NCBI RefSeq assembly: GCF_021134715.1
Contig: NC_060022.1
Coordinates: 6,577,001-6,641,000 of the forward strand
Reading direction: 5' to 3'
Length of the DNA stretch: 64,000 bases
Source of the DNA: Daphnia pulex
Lineage: Eukaryota; Arthropoda; Branchiopoda; Diplostraca; Daphniidae
Part shown: in pieces, positions 12,310 to 23,207 of the stretch
Layout of the letters: each line of letters starts with the position of its first letter
Numbering within the stretch: the first letter of the stretch is position 1
The notes under the pieces: model-generated
Told to the model about the DNA's origin: nothing
Databases searched by the model: none
Seen by the model: only the letters and a program-made list of their open reading frames with translations
Program-made: the position numbers and the translations under genes

Positions 12310-12920
12310 AAGTCAGTATTTAAAGCAATGGTACAAACAATAGAACTAAATGGTAAATTTAGTAGAAACGTACGAAAAAGTTAATCTGCCTTGTAATTCG
12401 GGACTTGAGCTATTTTTCTTCTTAACGCTCTTTAATAGGTGAAACTTCGCTACGCAAGTATATCGAGGCAATAAATCGGGATAGATTCCCGATTTATTTG
12501 TCCGGATTGGTTAAGCCCTCGTCATTCTTGTGAATGTTAAACTTGCGTTTTAATGACCTACATCTACGTATTTCGTCGATGTACTACATAATTACGAGAC
12601 ATTACGCTAAAGGTAAGCAGTCTGACAAAATGCATTTCATGATTCTGAAACCAGAAATACAAACAATCGCAAACAATATTTAAAAAATAACGATAAACGT
12701 AGTTTTTGGATTCACTTACAGTCTTAGTTGACAAGAAATTCTGAAAAAGGTTGGAGTATTTAATTGTGATTCTGGGTGACATTCAGAGCTGACAGAATAG
12801 TGTGGAATTTATCGATTTTTATTGGATTTTTCCTTTAGACTTGTCTAAACTTGTCTTCAAAATTTCCCGCGTCACGGGATTTTTCAGCATGTTCATTTTG
12901 TCTAAAGAAATGAAAGAATT
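12310..12920. other. No gene seen
   Basis: AT-rich non-coding sequence. A local inverted pair, ATCGGGATAGATTCCCGAT, lies near 12476-12494. Confidence 0.45.
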
Positions 12921-12922
12921 AA

Positions 12923-13875
12923 TTAACAAATGTTCCTCTCACACTCGAATTTGTTTGCTTTCATTTTAAAGAAATAGGGAAATATTATATTACTGATAAT
13001 GGCACGTCTGCTGTCAGGATGAGAGCGATCGTTTCTAATTATGACCAAATCCCATTGTCCGTTAACGAAGCGACAATCAACGATGCGATGGTCTAGCTGT
13101 TGAATTACATCCGTCATGTCGATTGAGGCAAAATAAATTTCTTGATTATACGGACCAACCGCCTGCAATCCGGCAGTGTCAGTCCTACACAAAAGAAAAA
13201 GAACAAGTAAAAATGATGTTACATTTAGTAATGGAACTCACAGACAACTTACCCATTTGACCCTTTCTGAATTACAATACGAAAGACACAGTCATAATTC
13301 TCATCTTCTCTCCATCGTAATACATTTTTACAGCTGCCACCAACGTATTTCTAAAAAGGCACCAAATTCGAAAAATAAGAAAAAGTTGCTCTGCGATGAA
13401 ACAGTAAAAATGATTTAACCTGGTTCCGTGTGAAGAAGACAAAAGAGTGAAGTGGATATTTAAACCCATTTTCGAATTCTGTATCCAGAAAATCAGCTGA
13501 ATTACAGTCCAGACATTCCACTATATCCAAATTGAAAACCTCGTTCTTAATGGATATCGTTTGGTGCTCGTCCACCGCATCCAATCTCGGCTCCATCACA
13601 TTTTCCTTAATACAAAAAGGTTGATAAAAGAATTTTTACGTGAGGAAGACGTAATGATAAATTACTTTGACAAAAGCGATGTGTTGGAAAACGCTCATTT
13701 TCGTGATGTCTTGACCGTTGCATCGGACAGCATCGCAGATGAAAAACGTCATTTTTCCGTCTTTATTTTCAGCATCCTTTTCCCTGGTTAAGATGCCGTC
13801 GAGCACAGTGTCGGTAATTGCTCGACCTTCGTTGGAGATGAATTGAACGGCGTGATCAGTGTCCACGCGGAGAAT
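12923..13875 (-). pseudogene. mRNA capping enzyme C-terminal part, 5'-truncated copy
   Basis: Exons in order on the minus strand cover three parts of capping enzyme. About 13873-13640 contain TDTVLDGIL and FFICDAVRCNGQDIT of the nucleotidyltransferase domain. About 13605-13430 contain NSADFLD of the OB fold. About 13186-12990 contain QQLDHRIVDCRF and the following NGQWDL, characteristic of the extreme C-terminus. The 5' part, including motif I, is missing because the duplication breakpoint lies at about 13873. Intron boundaries are retained. Without motif I it cannot form the lysyl-GMP intermediate of this family. Confidence 0.75.
13283..13873. repeat. Segmental duplication block B, copy 2
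   Basis: Matches 4563-5170 in the same orientation. It is followed at once by block C (13883-13995). Confidence 0.85.
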
Positions 13876-13882
13876 CTCTAAC

Positions 13883-13995
13883 CAACCAAACGAAAACACC
13901 GACAAATTCAACTGCTCGTTAAACTGGCGACTTCTCAAAATAATTATAAATGAAGCCAAAATTTTACATTTCAAATGAAATCAAAATAAAAAAAA
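13883..13995. repeat. Duplication block C, copy 2
   Basis: Shares about 60 near-identical bases with 8150-8210, then becomes A-rich. Confidence 0.75.
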
Positions 13996-13999
13996 CCTA

Positions 14000-15229
14000 T
14001 CAGAGCCAGTACTTTTAGTGAGACCAATTGAAAATCTTGACCCAGAGAGCAGTCACGATGATGACAACAACTCGTACACTTGTCCGTTCAAACGCATCTA
14101 GAGAAATCATAATAGAGCAAGTTTCACCTACCAGAAATGTGCTGCTGTCTCTGCATTGGAATTTGATGGTTTTTCTCCATCCCATCTTCTGGCGAGGTGC
14201 AAATGGAGGCGGTTGTTCTGTCCGCCGGCATCGCCATTCACGCATCCAGACAAACACCAGTGAACTAAAAATGGCGAAACAAATGTGATAAGACATATAA
14301 AGGGAAGTAACTGGGCTGATGTTAATTAAGGTTTGACGCCTTTTAACTTATTCTTAAAGATTAACCAAAGCTGAGTGCACTTGTAAATTGCAGTACCGTA
14401 AAATATCGACTGGACAACAACCGGTACTTGGCAAAAAACAACAACAACAAAACTTAGCCGTCCGCACAACAAAAGATATAAAGATGAGGCATTTTAACCG
14501 GCCATTTTAACGACAAAAAACATCCGCACTGGATCTCTTGAATTCCGCCTGCCTTCACTTTCATAGAAAGTCGATTCGTTGCGTCCGAGTCGCTCGAATG
14601 TATTTCAACGCAGGAAGAAGGGGAGGAATCCTTTCCCCCAATTCATCTTGGCTTTTCATTTGATGTTTGACGCCATTCCTATAATTCACACACACATTCG
14701 TTGGGCGACGAAACGAAATTTCGAAAGAAAAAAAAAAGGAAGAAGAAGAAGAAGATAAGGAACGGAATGCCGATAAAGGTGAAAATGGATAAATTAATAA
14801 AAACAAATGTCGCGTCGAATTTGCATATTATAGCATTGCCTAACTATGAAGACAAATTATTCCGATAGGCGGCGCTCATCAGAATTGACAATGACTTTTC
14901 AAAAGAAGATCAAAGTCCAACTGACACAGATTTAAAAGTAAAATGAATTAATTGAGGAAAAACAAAGTCAACGTGATTTAAATGGATAATTGTTGGTAAT
15001 AATGTGGCCATTACCATCATGCCAAACAATTAAGTTTGGCGAATGTATAAGTAAATCAAAAAGTGCGAAAACAGTCACAACTGGCGTTTGCTGACCGCAG
15101 TCACCCGGGCGAACCCTTGATAAAGGCTAGCGCTTCAATGATCAAGTTCAGTTTCGATTCACGCTCAATTAAAATCGAACCAGTCGACTGAGAACTTCAA
15201 TTCCTTAAGATTCAACATTGTTTTTAAAT
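14000..15229. other. No recognised gene; short GAA repeat
   Basis: A minus-strand ORF at 14296-14015 has no recognisable family and no supporting splice pattern. A purine-rich GAA microsatellite lies at about 14728-14755. The segment just upstream of 15230 should contain the promoter of the HEPN-like gene, but I see no clear TATA box. Confidence 0.4.
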
Positions 15230-16399
15230 ATGACTTCATCAGCTGAACGCCGGAAGCAAAAGGAGAAGGAAAGGAGAGCACGTCTCAGGAACCTTCTGCG
15301 CTTGAAAAAATTAGCCCTCAGCAGATTGACTCGTCAAGAAGAGAATCTGGCCGTTGAAACGTGCAAGCATTTGCACAGGTGTTTACTATTACTAAGGGGT
15401 GAAATGAAGAAATTTCTCAATTCCTGGGGATTGGCCCCGCGCAGAGACGAAGACACGTCCGCTATGCTCAAAACTTTGATCGAATACAACCAAATAATTC
15501 CAAACTTTATTTCTTTGACCACAAATCAAATCAAAATCGACAAAGCAACTCTTCTACAGGCCGTTTATGCACGCAACGCAATTTGTCACGGCAATTTGCC
15601 GGCTGTCTTAAGAGAGCATCAATCCTTTTTGCTTGCGTGGATTCAAGTGGCGATAATGATAGGGGCCCACTCACTGGCCACCAGGTTCCGTCAAACTTTA
15701 AATCTATTAAATGACCCCTCACAGTCCGGCAAAAAGGCCTTCACCGTACCTCCTAACATCATATTCCAGAGCCTGGCATCGGAGCGCACCCGGAAATGGA
15801 CCAAGACAAAAGAAGCGGCAGCAATAAGCCTAAACAGTCACCTGTTTGATGTCGTCGTCGAGGAATTGGGGCCTTCACTGAACCAATTTATAAAAGAAAA
15901 TCGCCTCCGTGACGATTGGTCGTCCGTTATGGATGTGTATAAAGATGGAAATCTCCTGCTAGACGACTGCAGTCCAGACACTTTCGTCGTGCCCCACGGA
16001 ACCACAGACCACGAGGAATTGATAAACAGACTGGAGAAAGCTATGAACGGAAGACATGCCATATGTCACGACGAACACAGACACGTCATCGATAATTGGC
16101 CAACCTATCTCACTGACTTTGTGTTTTTGCTCACAGCGATCGATTGCCCCAGCGCCGCCACCCGCGTACAGGCCAAACTCGACTGGTTACTCGCTGAAAG
16201 AGAAAAAGGGAACACAACACCATTACCGTCCTCTCAGTTGGCTTTCCACCGCCGATCACTTTCCGCTGGTAAGCCGCCGCAAGGAGGTCAATGGATCAGC
16301 CGAAATTCCCTGTGGCTCAAAAAGAGATCTCCACCTTCCATCATTGGAGCAGCGTACAGAAAGGTACTGAAAAGAATGACTAAGAAGACCATCATCTAA
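15230..16399 (+). CDS. Uncharacterised protein with two R-x4-H (HEPN-like) repeats
   Basis: One uninterrupted ORF of 389 codons from ATG 15230. The N-terminus (residues 5-40) is strongly basic and probably helical. The protein appears internally duplicated. RNAICH at residues 115-120 and RHAICH at 275-280 are each followed by a similar segment of about 45 residues ending in an LxWLL/LNLL helix. R-x4-H inside an all-alpha repeat is the signature of HEPN domains, often RNA-binding or RNA-cleaving, and two such sites could form one composite active site. That assignment is inference from the motif only. A truncated duplicate lies at 2669-3291, so the locus belongs to a lineage-expanded family. 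No transmembrane segment or signal peptide is seen. Confidence 0.65.
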   Translation: MTSSAERRKQKEKERRARLRNLLRLKKLALSRLTRQEENLAVETCKHLHRCLLLLRGEMKKFLNSWGLAPRRDEDTSAMLKTLIEYNQIIPNFISLTTNQIKIDKATLLQAVYARNAICHGNLPAVLREHQSFLLAWIQVAIMIGAHSLATRFRQTLNLLNDPSQSGKKAFTVPPNIIFQSLASERTRKWTKTKEAAAISLNSHLFDVVVEELGPSLNQFIKENRLRDDWSSVMDVYKDGNLLLDDCSPDTFVVPHGTTDHEELINRLEKAMNGRHAICHDEHRHVIDNWPTYLTDFVFLLTAIDCPSAATRVQAKLDWLLAEREKGNTTPLPSSQLAFHRRSLSAGKPPQGGQWISRNSLWLKKRSPPSIIGAAYRKVLKRMTKKTII

Positions 16400-17840
16400 A
16401 ATTCTAAATGAGCTTTCGCTTATTTTTACAGTTTTGACGTTTCGTTCGTTGTCTCGTCTTTCAAATTTCAATGTGCATTTCATAAAAACAAACAAACAAA
16501 AAAATACAAAAAACTTTCGAAAAACTATCAGATCTTAACTTTAATGACTTAACTTAAAAAATAGCTCATACCTTTAGACTTTGCATCGTGTTTCATCAAC
16601 ACTTTTGACGCAATTCGATGAGGCACAACCGGCACGACGATCGGACATTTTGCGATTTTGGTTTTGGAATTGCAAGTCTTTTCGGTCGACGCTGCTGCCA
16701 GATAGAATGTTCTTTCTTGAAATTCCAAATGACAGACTGGCCGGTGACTTGGTGAGGCTTCGGAGGCATAACTAACTAACCACCCGTAAAATTACGATCA
16801 AGATTCAGACGTTCAGAAAAAAATATTTCTGAAGCAAATTAAAAAAAACCTACAATGTTCAAAGTTCAATCCCTTTCATGGATGCATTAAAAACGCAGAT
16901 CCCAATCACACACTTGAACAATATGGAAACCATGAACGTTGGCGGTGACTCGAAATTGTTTTACAAAAACGGGAAAATTCACGGCACCATAAACAGGGAA
17001 ACCCTTTTTCTCGTTTAACACGAAAACTAAGTCAAGTGTCGATCGCTTCTTGACTATATAATTTCAATCCGAGAAGCTCCACTTGCAATCCAAACAACCA
17101 ACTCATATGACTCGAATATCAAGTAAAAAAAGGCACAAATTCCGCGGGTATAAACTTGAAAATACCGGAAGGGGAGAATGGACAAGAAAAAATGAATAAA
17201 ACAACACTGGTAATTTCCTATCGGCCTCGTGTCTCTCAGCAAACAAAATCTCATTTCAAAGATTCATCGGTCATCCCGACTTTCAATGTCAGCACGTTGA
17301 TATACTCGCAAACACTGGTCCCGTGTGAACTGGAAAAGAACTGTCACTCTTTTATTTCTTTTTGCGATTGTATAGAAACCCGCATACGTTTACTACGGCA
17401 TGAATGGAAATCTCGTCGATAAATAGAACAAATGAGCAATAACAACTCGGCCGAAAAACATTTCCCCTTTCCGATTCTTCCTTCGTCGACAACAAGAAAA
17501 ATAGAAAAACGTGAAACAAAAAACAAATGATTCCCATTCCCAAACTTGTCTTCACAGTTTTCCATGAAACGCATCATACTTTCAAGTCGGCAAACAAGAG
17601 CCCTCGATCCCACAAGTGACTGGGGCTCGCTTTCATCTTATCGAAACGTCACCAGTCACATTTCATAATATGCTTTCCTAGCCATCAACACACACTTTCC
17701 GAATCAAACGTAGCTACAGAAAGAGAATTTCAACGGCGTCCTACCTTGGAGGTGAATACTGGACGGCGGATCTGGGTGCTTCATCCGAAGTGAATCTTGT
17801 CGTTAGCAGAAATCTTGTGGAAATCAAAGTAGGGAATCCT
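15700..17840. repeat. Segmental duplication block A, copy 2
   Basis: Collinear with 2669-4553. It carries the full second half of the HEPN-like gene and a non-coding 3' tail of about 1.4 kb. Confidence 0.85.
16565..16765. repeat. Dispersed unit E, copy 3 (inside block A)
   Basis: Nearly identical to 3300-3490 and a diverged relative of 12086-12300. Minus strand opens with MSDRRAG. Confidence 0.6.
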
Positions 17841-17946
17841 CGTGAATACACCGACATTCACACGGATGTACACGAGGATAGAGAAAGGAAAAGATAGAAG
17901 AGACTTGGTGTGTTCCTTGTCCATCAGCTAAATATCAAACGATCAT

Positions 17947-18985
17947 GTCAATCAGAAGTGTAATTACAGACGCGACCTTCACTCACCGGGGCTAATACTT
18001 CATTGACGACAGCAATTTCAGGGAAGCTGGGTCACGATCAATTGCCAAACAAAATGTGTGGACTGCAGCCCCCGGCATGAAAACACAAAAGGAAAACATT
18101 CCTCGTCGTCTCTTGAATGTTACAACGACATGCCATCCTCTTCCCTGTTGAATCCCCTTAGATAACAGAGTTGGGACTCTTCCAGAATTGGTTACTCGTT
18201 GGGACGTTCGGCAGTTGTTTCTATCATTGCCAGAGGTTAAAAGGATTAGAAGGGGAAGCTTATTCAAAGAATTAAACACTTATAACTATATAAATGTACC
18301 TCATAGCTTCTGACTTTCTGAATTGCTGCCAAAATCAATCAGCGATGGAAACAGCATCCTTAATGAGAAGGCAAGAATCTAAAAGTTTTCATTGTAGAGC
18401 CCCTGGTAGACAAATTAGCAATTAGCAGAACAATTGAAGACCAAGGAGATTAACAGAATATCTAATTACCTGGTGTTTAGCTTTGGGGCTTGAAGAACCT
18501 CATGCAAAAATAAAAGGCGGAAATAATTCTGTATGAAAACATTTAGAGTTTGCAGGCTGAGGACAGGCACACTACACATGCAATGTTTTCCTGCCTTTCC
18601 AGTTGATTAAGATGCTGGGTGTCCTTTACAAGAGTCACTGCACTACCTAATAATTAAATTGCAGCATTAAAAATAGTCAAAGGACTTGAGGCATACTATA
18701 GAGGATTTATCAAAAACAAATGTTGCACAGGATTGGACCATTTTGCCATTTTTTTTTCTAACTATCAATCACGAATTTAATTTGAACAAACCTTGCATTC
18801 AAACTGCATCACGGTTTATCATCTACTACACTTTTGATGATGTTAGGTGCATGGCCATGGTTAGGTGAGACAAGACACAAGACGATCAGACATCTTGTTT
18901 TTGACATTTCTTCTTCGTAAACGCCGCTGCCAGATAAATGTTCTTTCTTGAAAATCCAATGGCGGTGAGACCGTGAGACCAGAGC
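17947..18985. repeat. Duplication block D/E, copy 2 (empty site)
   Basis: Collinear with 9905-12300 but without the foldback element. The site is a single CTATCAAT at 18762-18769. It includes unit E copy 4 (18770-18985), in which the MSDR reading frame stops early. Its right edge coincides with the start of a 77-bp inverted repeat. Confidence 0.8.
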
Positions 18986-19057
18986 TATAGATACCTGGTC
19001 AGTTCATGGCTGTGTTGGCTTCCCTATCCCGGTTTCAGGGTAAACGTAAGCCGATTT
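18980..19057 (+). repeat. Left arm of a 77-bp inverted repeat
   Basis: Runs from CAGAGCTATAGATACC to GTAAGCCGATTT and is present as the exact reverse complement at 22147-22223. The pair encloses OSCP and URB1 remnants and a THAP ORF. Confidence 0.85.
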
Positions 19058-19364
19058 GGGAAAATGGATGAGCGCCTCTAGTGAGTGTGTGAGCTACTAC
19101 GTGAAGCCAGCCAATCAGGAAGGGTCTATGAAAAACTCATTGGCCAATCACAGCTTACTTTTCTACAAGAAGTGAAAAACAATAATAAAAGGTTTTCCAT
19201 AATAAAAAGGTAGAAATATCCAACTGTCAAACCTCTAAGTTTCAAGCCGAATTTATATTCGATTTTGAATAGCCGGTTGTTTTCGCACAATCCTAAATTA
19301 ATTTGCCGTAATTTATAAAATGTTGTACTATTTTCAATGAATGTTTTTACTTTCCAACTATTAG

Positions 19365-20153
19365 GCTCGTAACTTCAGCACCAGTTCATCATCCCAGCAG
19401 TTGGTGAAGGTAAATCATGTGAGTGTGGTACAGGTACATTTTAACCTAATTGTGTAATTGTTATAGGCTCCAGTCCAAGTTTTTGGGTTGTATGGTCGCT
19501 ATGCCTCAGCACTCTACTCTGCTGCTTCCAAACAGAAATCTTTGGACAAAGTTGAAAGCGAGTTGAAGGACTTTCATGCAACTATCGCCAAAGATTCTCG
19601 TTTGGCAGAATTCATTGCCAACCCCACTTTGAAGAGATCACTTAAGAAAGATGCTCTTATTTCAGTTGCCAAGAAATTGAAAATGAGTGCTGTTACAGGC
19701 AACTTCCTTGGTAAGTTTTTCTTTTCTATTGGTTTTCACTTTATTCTAATTGTTATTCATATGGCTATGATTACAGAACTCCTTGCTGAGAATGGAAGAC
19801 TTAACAAATTGGATGTTGTCACTGGCCATTTCTTTAACATGATGGCTGCATTCAGAGGTTAAGTTGTATGTGAGGTCACCTCAGCCAAGGTAAAATATAA
19901 ATCTAAAAAAAATTAAACAATTACATGTTTAAAAAAATCTATTCTTATATCAAGGCCTTGGATGCTGCTACATTGAAAGAGGTTACTGCCGCTCTTTCTG
20001 GATTCTTGCAGAAAGGACAGTCTCAAGATTTCAACCAAGGTGGATCCCTCCATTGTTGGTGGACTTGTAGTTGTCCTTGGAGATCGCTACATCGACATGA
20101 GTTTGGCATCAAAGATTGAACGTTACACCACTCTCCTTAAACAACCCGTCTAG
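19365..20153 (+). pseudogene. ATPsynO: ATP synthase OSCP (subunit O) pseudogene, introns retained
   Basis: Four exons (19365-19409, 19467-19710, 19777-19889, 19955-20153) with GT-AG introns encode oligomycin sensitivity conferral protein, a peripheral-stalk subunit of mitochondrial ATP synthase. Hallmarks are GRYASALYSAASK near the mature N-terminus and RYIDMSLASKIERYTTLL at the C-terminus. The first exon with the initiator is missing. A TAA at 19860-19862 replaces the Glu codon expected after AFRG. Near 20024 two bases of a Leu codon are lost, shifting the frame of the last exon; all later codons are still recognisable in the alternative frame. A polyadenylation-type AATAAA lies at about 20232. 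It is a recent DNA-level duplicate. Confidence 0.85.
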
Positions 20154-20291
20154 AAATTTAAGTTGGCTACGTTATAGTGGGAAACAAATATGTACATCAA
20201 ATGGCAAAGATATGATGTAGTGGATATGAAAAATAAAAGAAATCGTATCACGAGGTTCTCCTTGTATGCAAACAAAATTGTCATTGTTATT

Positions 20292-21640
20292 TCAAACACC
20301 ACATTCAGCTAAAGACAATAATTTGTGCACATTATATCTGGTTGAAACATTTGTCTCTTCTTGGTCCATAAGTTCTCGCATATACCTGTGTCTTCGTTCC
20401 CAGTTTCGACTAAGTTCTGTTGGGCAAGCCGAGGATTTCTTTTTGGAACTTTCAACTACTGCCAAATGATCCTTTAGATCGGGAAGATTACTCACAAAGC
20501 GGGATGAGACTTCAACGAGCTGTCGCATCAATTTAACATTCAGCATGCAGGGAGGGGTAACAAACCGGACGGTCTTCAAATCCTTCTCCTGAGCTGCTTG
20601 AATGATGCTTTTGGATTCGTGAATGTGTGAAGCGACGGAGCATAATACTCGGGCGTATTTGTTAAACGTAGCATAGTTTGGCTCAGCTTCATAGAGTACA
20701 TGCCACAAATTGACCATCAACTGCATTAGCTCACACATGATCCAGGGAGCAATAACTTGTTGCTGCATAGGAAGTAAATTCCAAATAGGTTTTCTGCTAC
20801 TGATTTTAGCATTCTGCATCTTGGGTTTGTTAGTGGTTTTGTCGGCGGTATCTTCGTCTTCGGCTTCCATCATTTCGACCTCCTGTTCAAGTTTTGCAAT
20901 AGCTTCTTCGTCGTCCTTTTCTTTCGACTCTCTCTTCTTCAGCATGTGAGTGTAGAGCGTGTCCCACATTGTCGTCACCACCGACACCATCTGACTAGCT
21001 TCATCTGCAACGGTGTCGGTCAGCAAGAGGCTGTCAAGCCACATGATAAGGCCACGATGTTGAATCAAGTCATAGGTAATGATTGAATTCTGAAGTGAAG
21101 ATTGTACGACTTCAAGTATGAGCCGCTGTAAATCAAATAAAGAAAAATGTCTCGATGAAATCTCAAACTAAAATTCAATTGCTAAAAAAATAACCTTATC
21201 AGTTTTGTCGGACAATAGATTGGATGGCTGCAAGGAGAGAAGGATTCGAAAGACTCTTCTTCGAGCACACACTAAATAGTCCTGACGACTTTTCGAAGAA
21301 GGCTGAGTAAAAAACTCCTTTGAAGCGACCTCTGTTCAGGTAGTTCAGTGTTATGAAGCATGACGAAAAATTCGGGAACTTGGGTCACATCCATAGCCGA
21401 TTTTACCTAGAAACAATGAAAGGAATGGCGTTTAAGTTTTAAACGAGAAGGAAATTGCAATCAATTAACAGGAACATACCAGTAGAAAGTTATTGATTGC
21501 ACGGTACATTGGGTGAGAAGGATCTCGAACGATGGCTGCAGCTTTGGCAAGAAATAATGCAATGATATTGGACAGCTTTGGTGGTAGCTGTCGAGCACCA
21601 CTGAATCGCTCTTTGAAGTAATCAGCAGTTGTTGACTAGA
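20292..21640 (-). pseudogene. URB1: URB1 (nucleolar pre-ribosomal-associated protein 1) C-terminal remnant
   Basis: Three exons on the minus strand, 21640-21480, 21406-21195 and 21125-20292, match the C-terminal NopRA1-type region of URB1, a large nucleolar protein of 60S subunit assembly. Guides are KLSNIIALFLAKA, VPEFFVMLHNTELP, CARRRVFRILLS and DLIQHRGLIMWLDSLLL. In the middle exon the frame breaks between SLLRK and KSRQDYLVCARRR, consistent with a deletion in the usual LLRDGL segment. Only the last part of a very long protein is present; the sequence is cut near 21640, next to the THAP ORF. The final exon is Glu/Asp/Lys-rich in its middle. Confidence 0.7.
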
Positions 21641-21704
21641 TGTATCTAAAATGAAAATGGTTCGGTTTCTGTGCATTACAGATTGTACAGAACATACAAT
21701 ATTA

Positions 21705-21992
21705 CTACCATTTAACAGAAAATGTTGGTTTCCAGGGCATTGCTCCAGCGTTAAGAATCCTACGTTTGAAAGGATGGAACACGTTCAAAATTTCAATCCC
21801 TGTTTGAAAGTCACTTTCGTTAAAATGACGGGAGCAAATATGTGAGGTGCTCGTCAAATTACTACATGGAATTAGTTCTCGCCATTTTGATAATGAAGTT
21901 TTAGGAATTGCAAACAGGGTAACCTCGTTTTCTTTTTTATTTCCTTTGAAATATGTTGATTTACAACCAGGAACAGCACACCTGCCAACCAT
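21705..21992 (-). CDS. THAP zinc-finger domain ORF
   Basis: ATG at 21992 begins a 95-codon ORF with the THAP pattern: C at residues 5 and 10, a central W, then CSRHF supplying the last Cys-His pair, and FHPF near the end. THAP domains bind DNA in P-element transposases and host regulators. The ORF stops straight after the domain, so this is either a THAP-only protein, a first exon whose continuation is lost, or a transposon remnant. It lies inside the 77-bp inverted repeat pair and next to the truncated URB1 exon. Confidence 0.65.
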   Translation of the reverse strand: MVGRCAVPGCKSTYFKGNKKENEVTLFAIPKTSLSKWRELIPCSNLTSTSHICSRHFNESDFQTGIEILNVFHPFKRRILNAGAMPWKPTFSVKW

Positions 21993-22146
21993 TTTTACAG
22001 AAATTATGGTTAGGCTTCTTTCACGTAATACACGAAAATGGCCGCCGAAAGTATTATTTGAAAGTCAACGTCTTATCACTAGATGGCGCTGTCTCATTTT
22101 TACCACTTCACAACTTCTGACAAGCTCCGCCCCAGAACCCCCTGAA

Positions 22147-22223
22147 AATCGGCTTACGTTTACCCTGAAACCGGGATAGGGAAGCCAACACAGCCATGAA
22201 CTGACCAGGTATCTATAGCTCTG
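22147..22223 (-). repeat. Right arm of the 77-bp inverted repeat
   Basis: Exact reverse complement of 18980-19057. No convincing direct duplication is seen outside the two arms. Confidence 0.85.
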
Positions 22224-22229
22224 ATGTAA

Positions 22230-22910
22230 ATGTTGTCAAACTTTTTCTACCTTCATTGCTAATGCTGTTCGCAATGTTCTAGAAAGTCATAATTAATATA
22301 AAAGTGAAGGTCCGTTTCTTTTGGTAATTTTTTAAGGGATGTGAATTCAGAATAAATAAACCAAGTGACAGAATGCGTTTGATTATTATGTATTTAGAAG
22401 TTGACAGATGACGCTGACATAAATACCCACAACTTAAATCATTAATAAGCCATTGGGAAGTATGGGAACTATCTAGAAAGGAACAATATGTAAAATCAAA
22501 CAGAGGATTAAATAAGTTATATTTATATCATCATTTTCTACTGATAGCCATGTTAACTTCAATTTTCATGTCTCCTATATGGCGTGATATCATCTGCATA
22601 TCAGAGGTCTCAAAGAAGATGGGTAGAACAGCTTAAACCGAGACAGCATTTTATTTATCACTAAGGGAGGATTTGCGATTTGGTTTCGTCAACTAAGATG
22701 GAAATTCACCACTTTTATTTGATAAAGATGAGATATGTTTTACGATTGAGGGCAGTCGATAATTACACAATCAATTGAATATGTCCTTAGTACTGTTTTG
22801 GTTTAGAAGTTGTTGTGTTATAACAACAGAGAGAACAGGCATGAAAGAAAAACACAATCAATCGGTAGTTAAATTTCAAAAAAATGGGTCGAGAATCACA
22901 ATGACGATAA
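22230..22910. other. No gene seen
   Basis: AT-rich non-coding stretch without recognisable features. Confidence 0.45.
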
Positions 22911-22916
22911 TCAAGA

Positions 22917-23069
22917 TTAGTTTTCATCCGACCCTTCGGAGTCTTCCGACTCTGTACATGGCACAGAGTCCAATGGGTCTTTCAATTCAACGGCGGTCGT
23001 GTTCTCCGAGTCTTCATTGTCCCACTGCGTCGGTTCCGGCATTTCCATCGCCTTGTTCCGCAAGGCTTT
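22917..23069 (-). other. Orphan acidic C-terminal exon
   Basis: After a good minus-strand acceptor (pyrimidine-rich, TTTGCAG) an open frame of about 50 residues runs to a stop. It starts with KALRNKAMEMPEP and ends in an acidic Ser/Asp/Glu tail. It may be the last exon of the adjacent FKBP-like remnant or of an unrelated gene. Confidence 0.35.
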
Positions 23070-23207
23070 CTGCAAATATAATAAATAAAACAAAACCCAG
23101 TTAGTTGCGGCCTTTAACACAAAAATGGCAGACAAATGACATTCTGTTAGTATAAATGTTCCGTGTAAAGTTATATGGATTCGCATTCGACGGGAGGGTG
23201 GGTGTTT

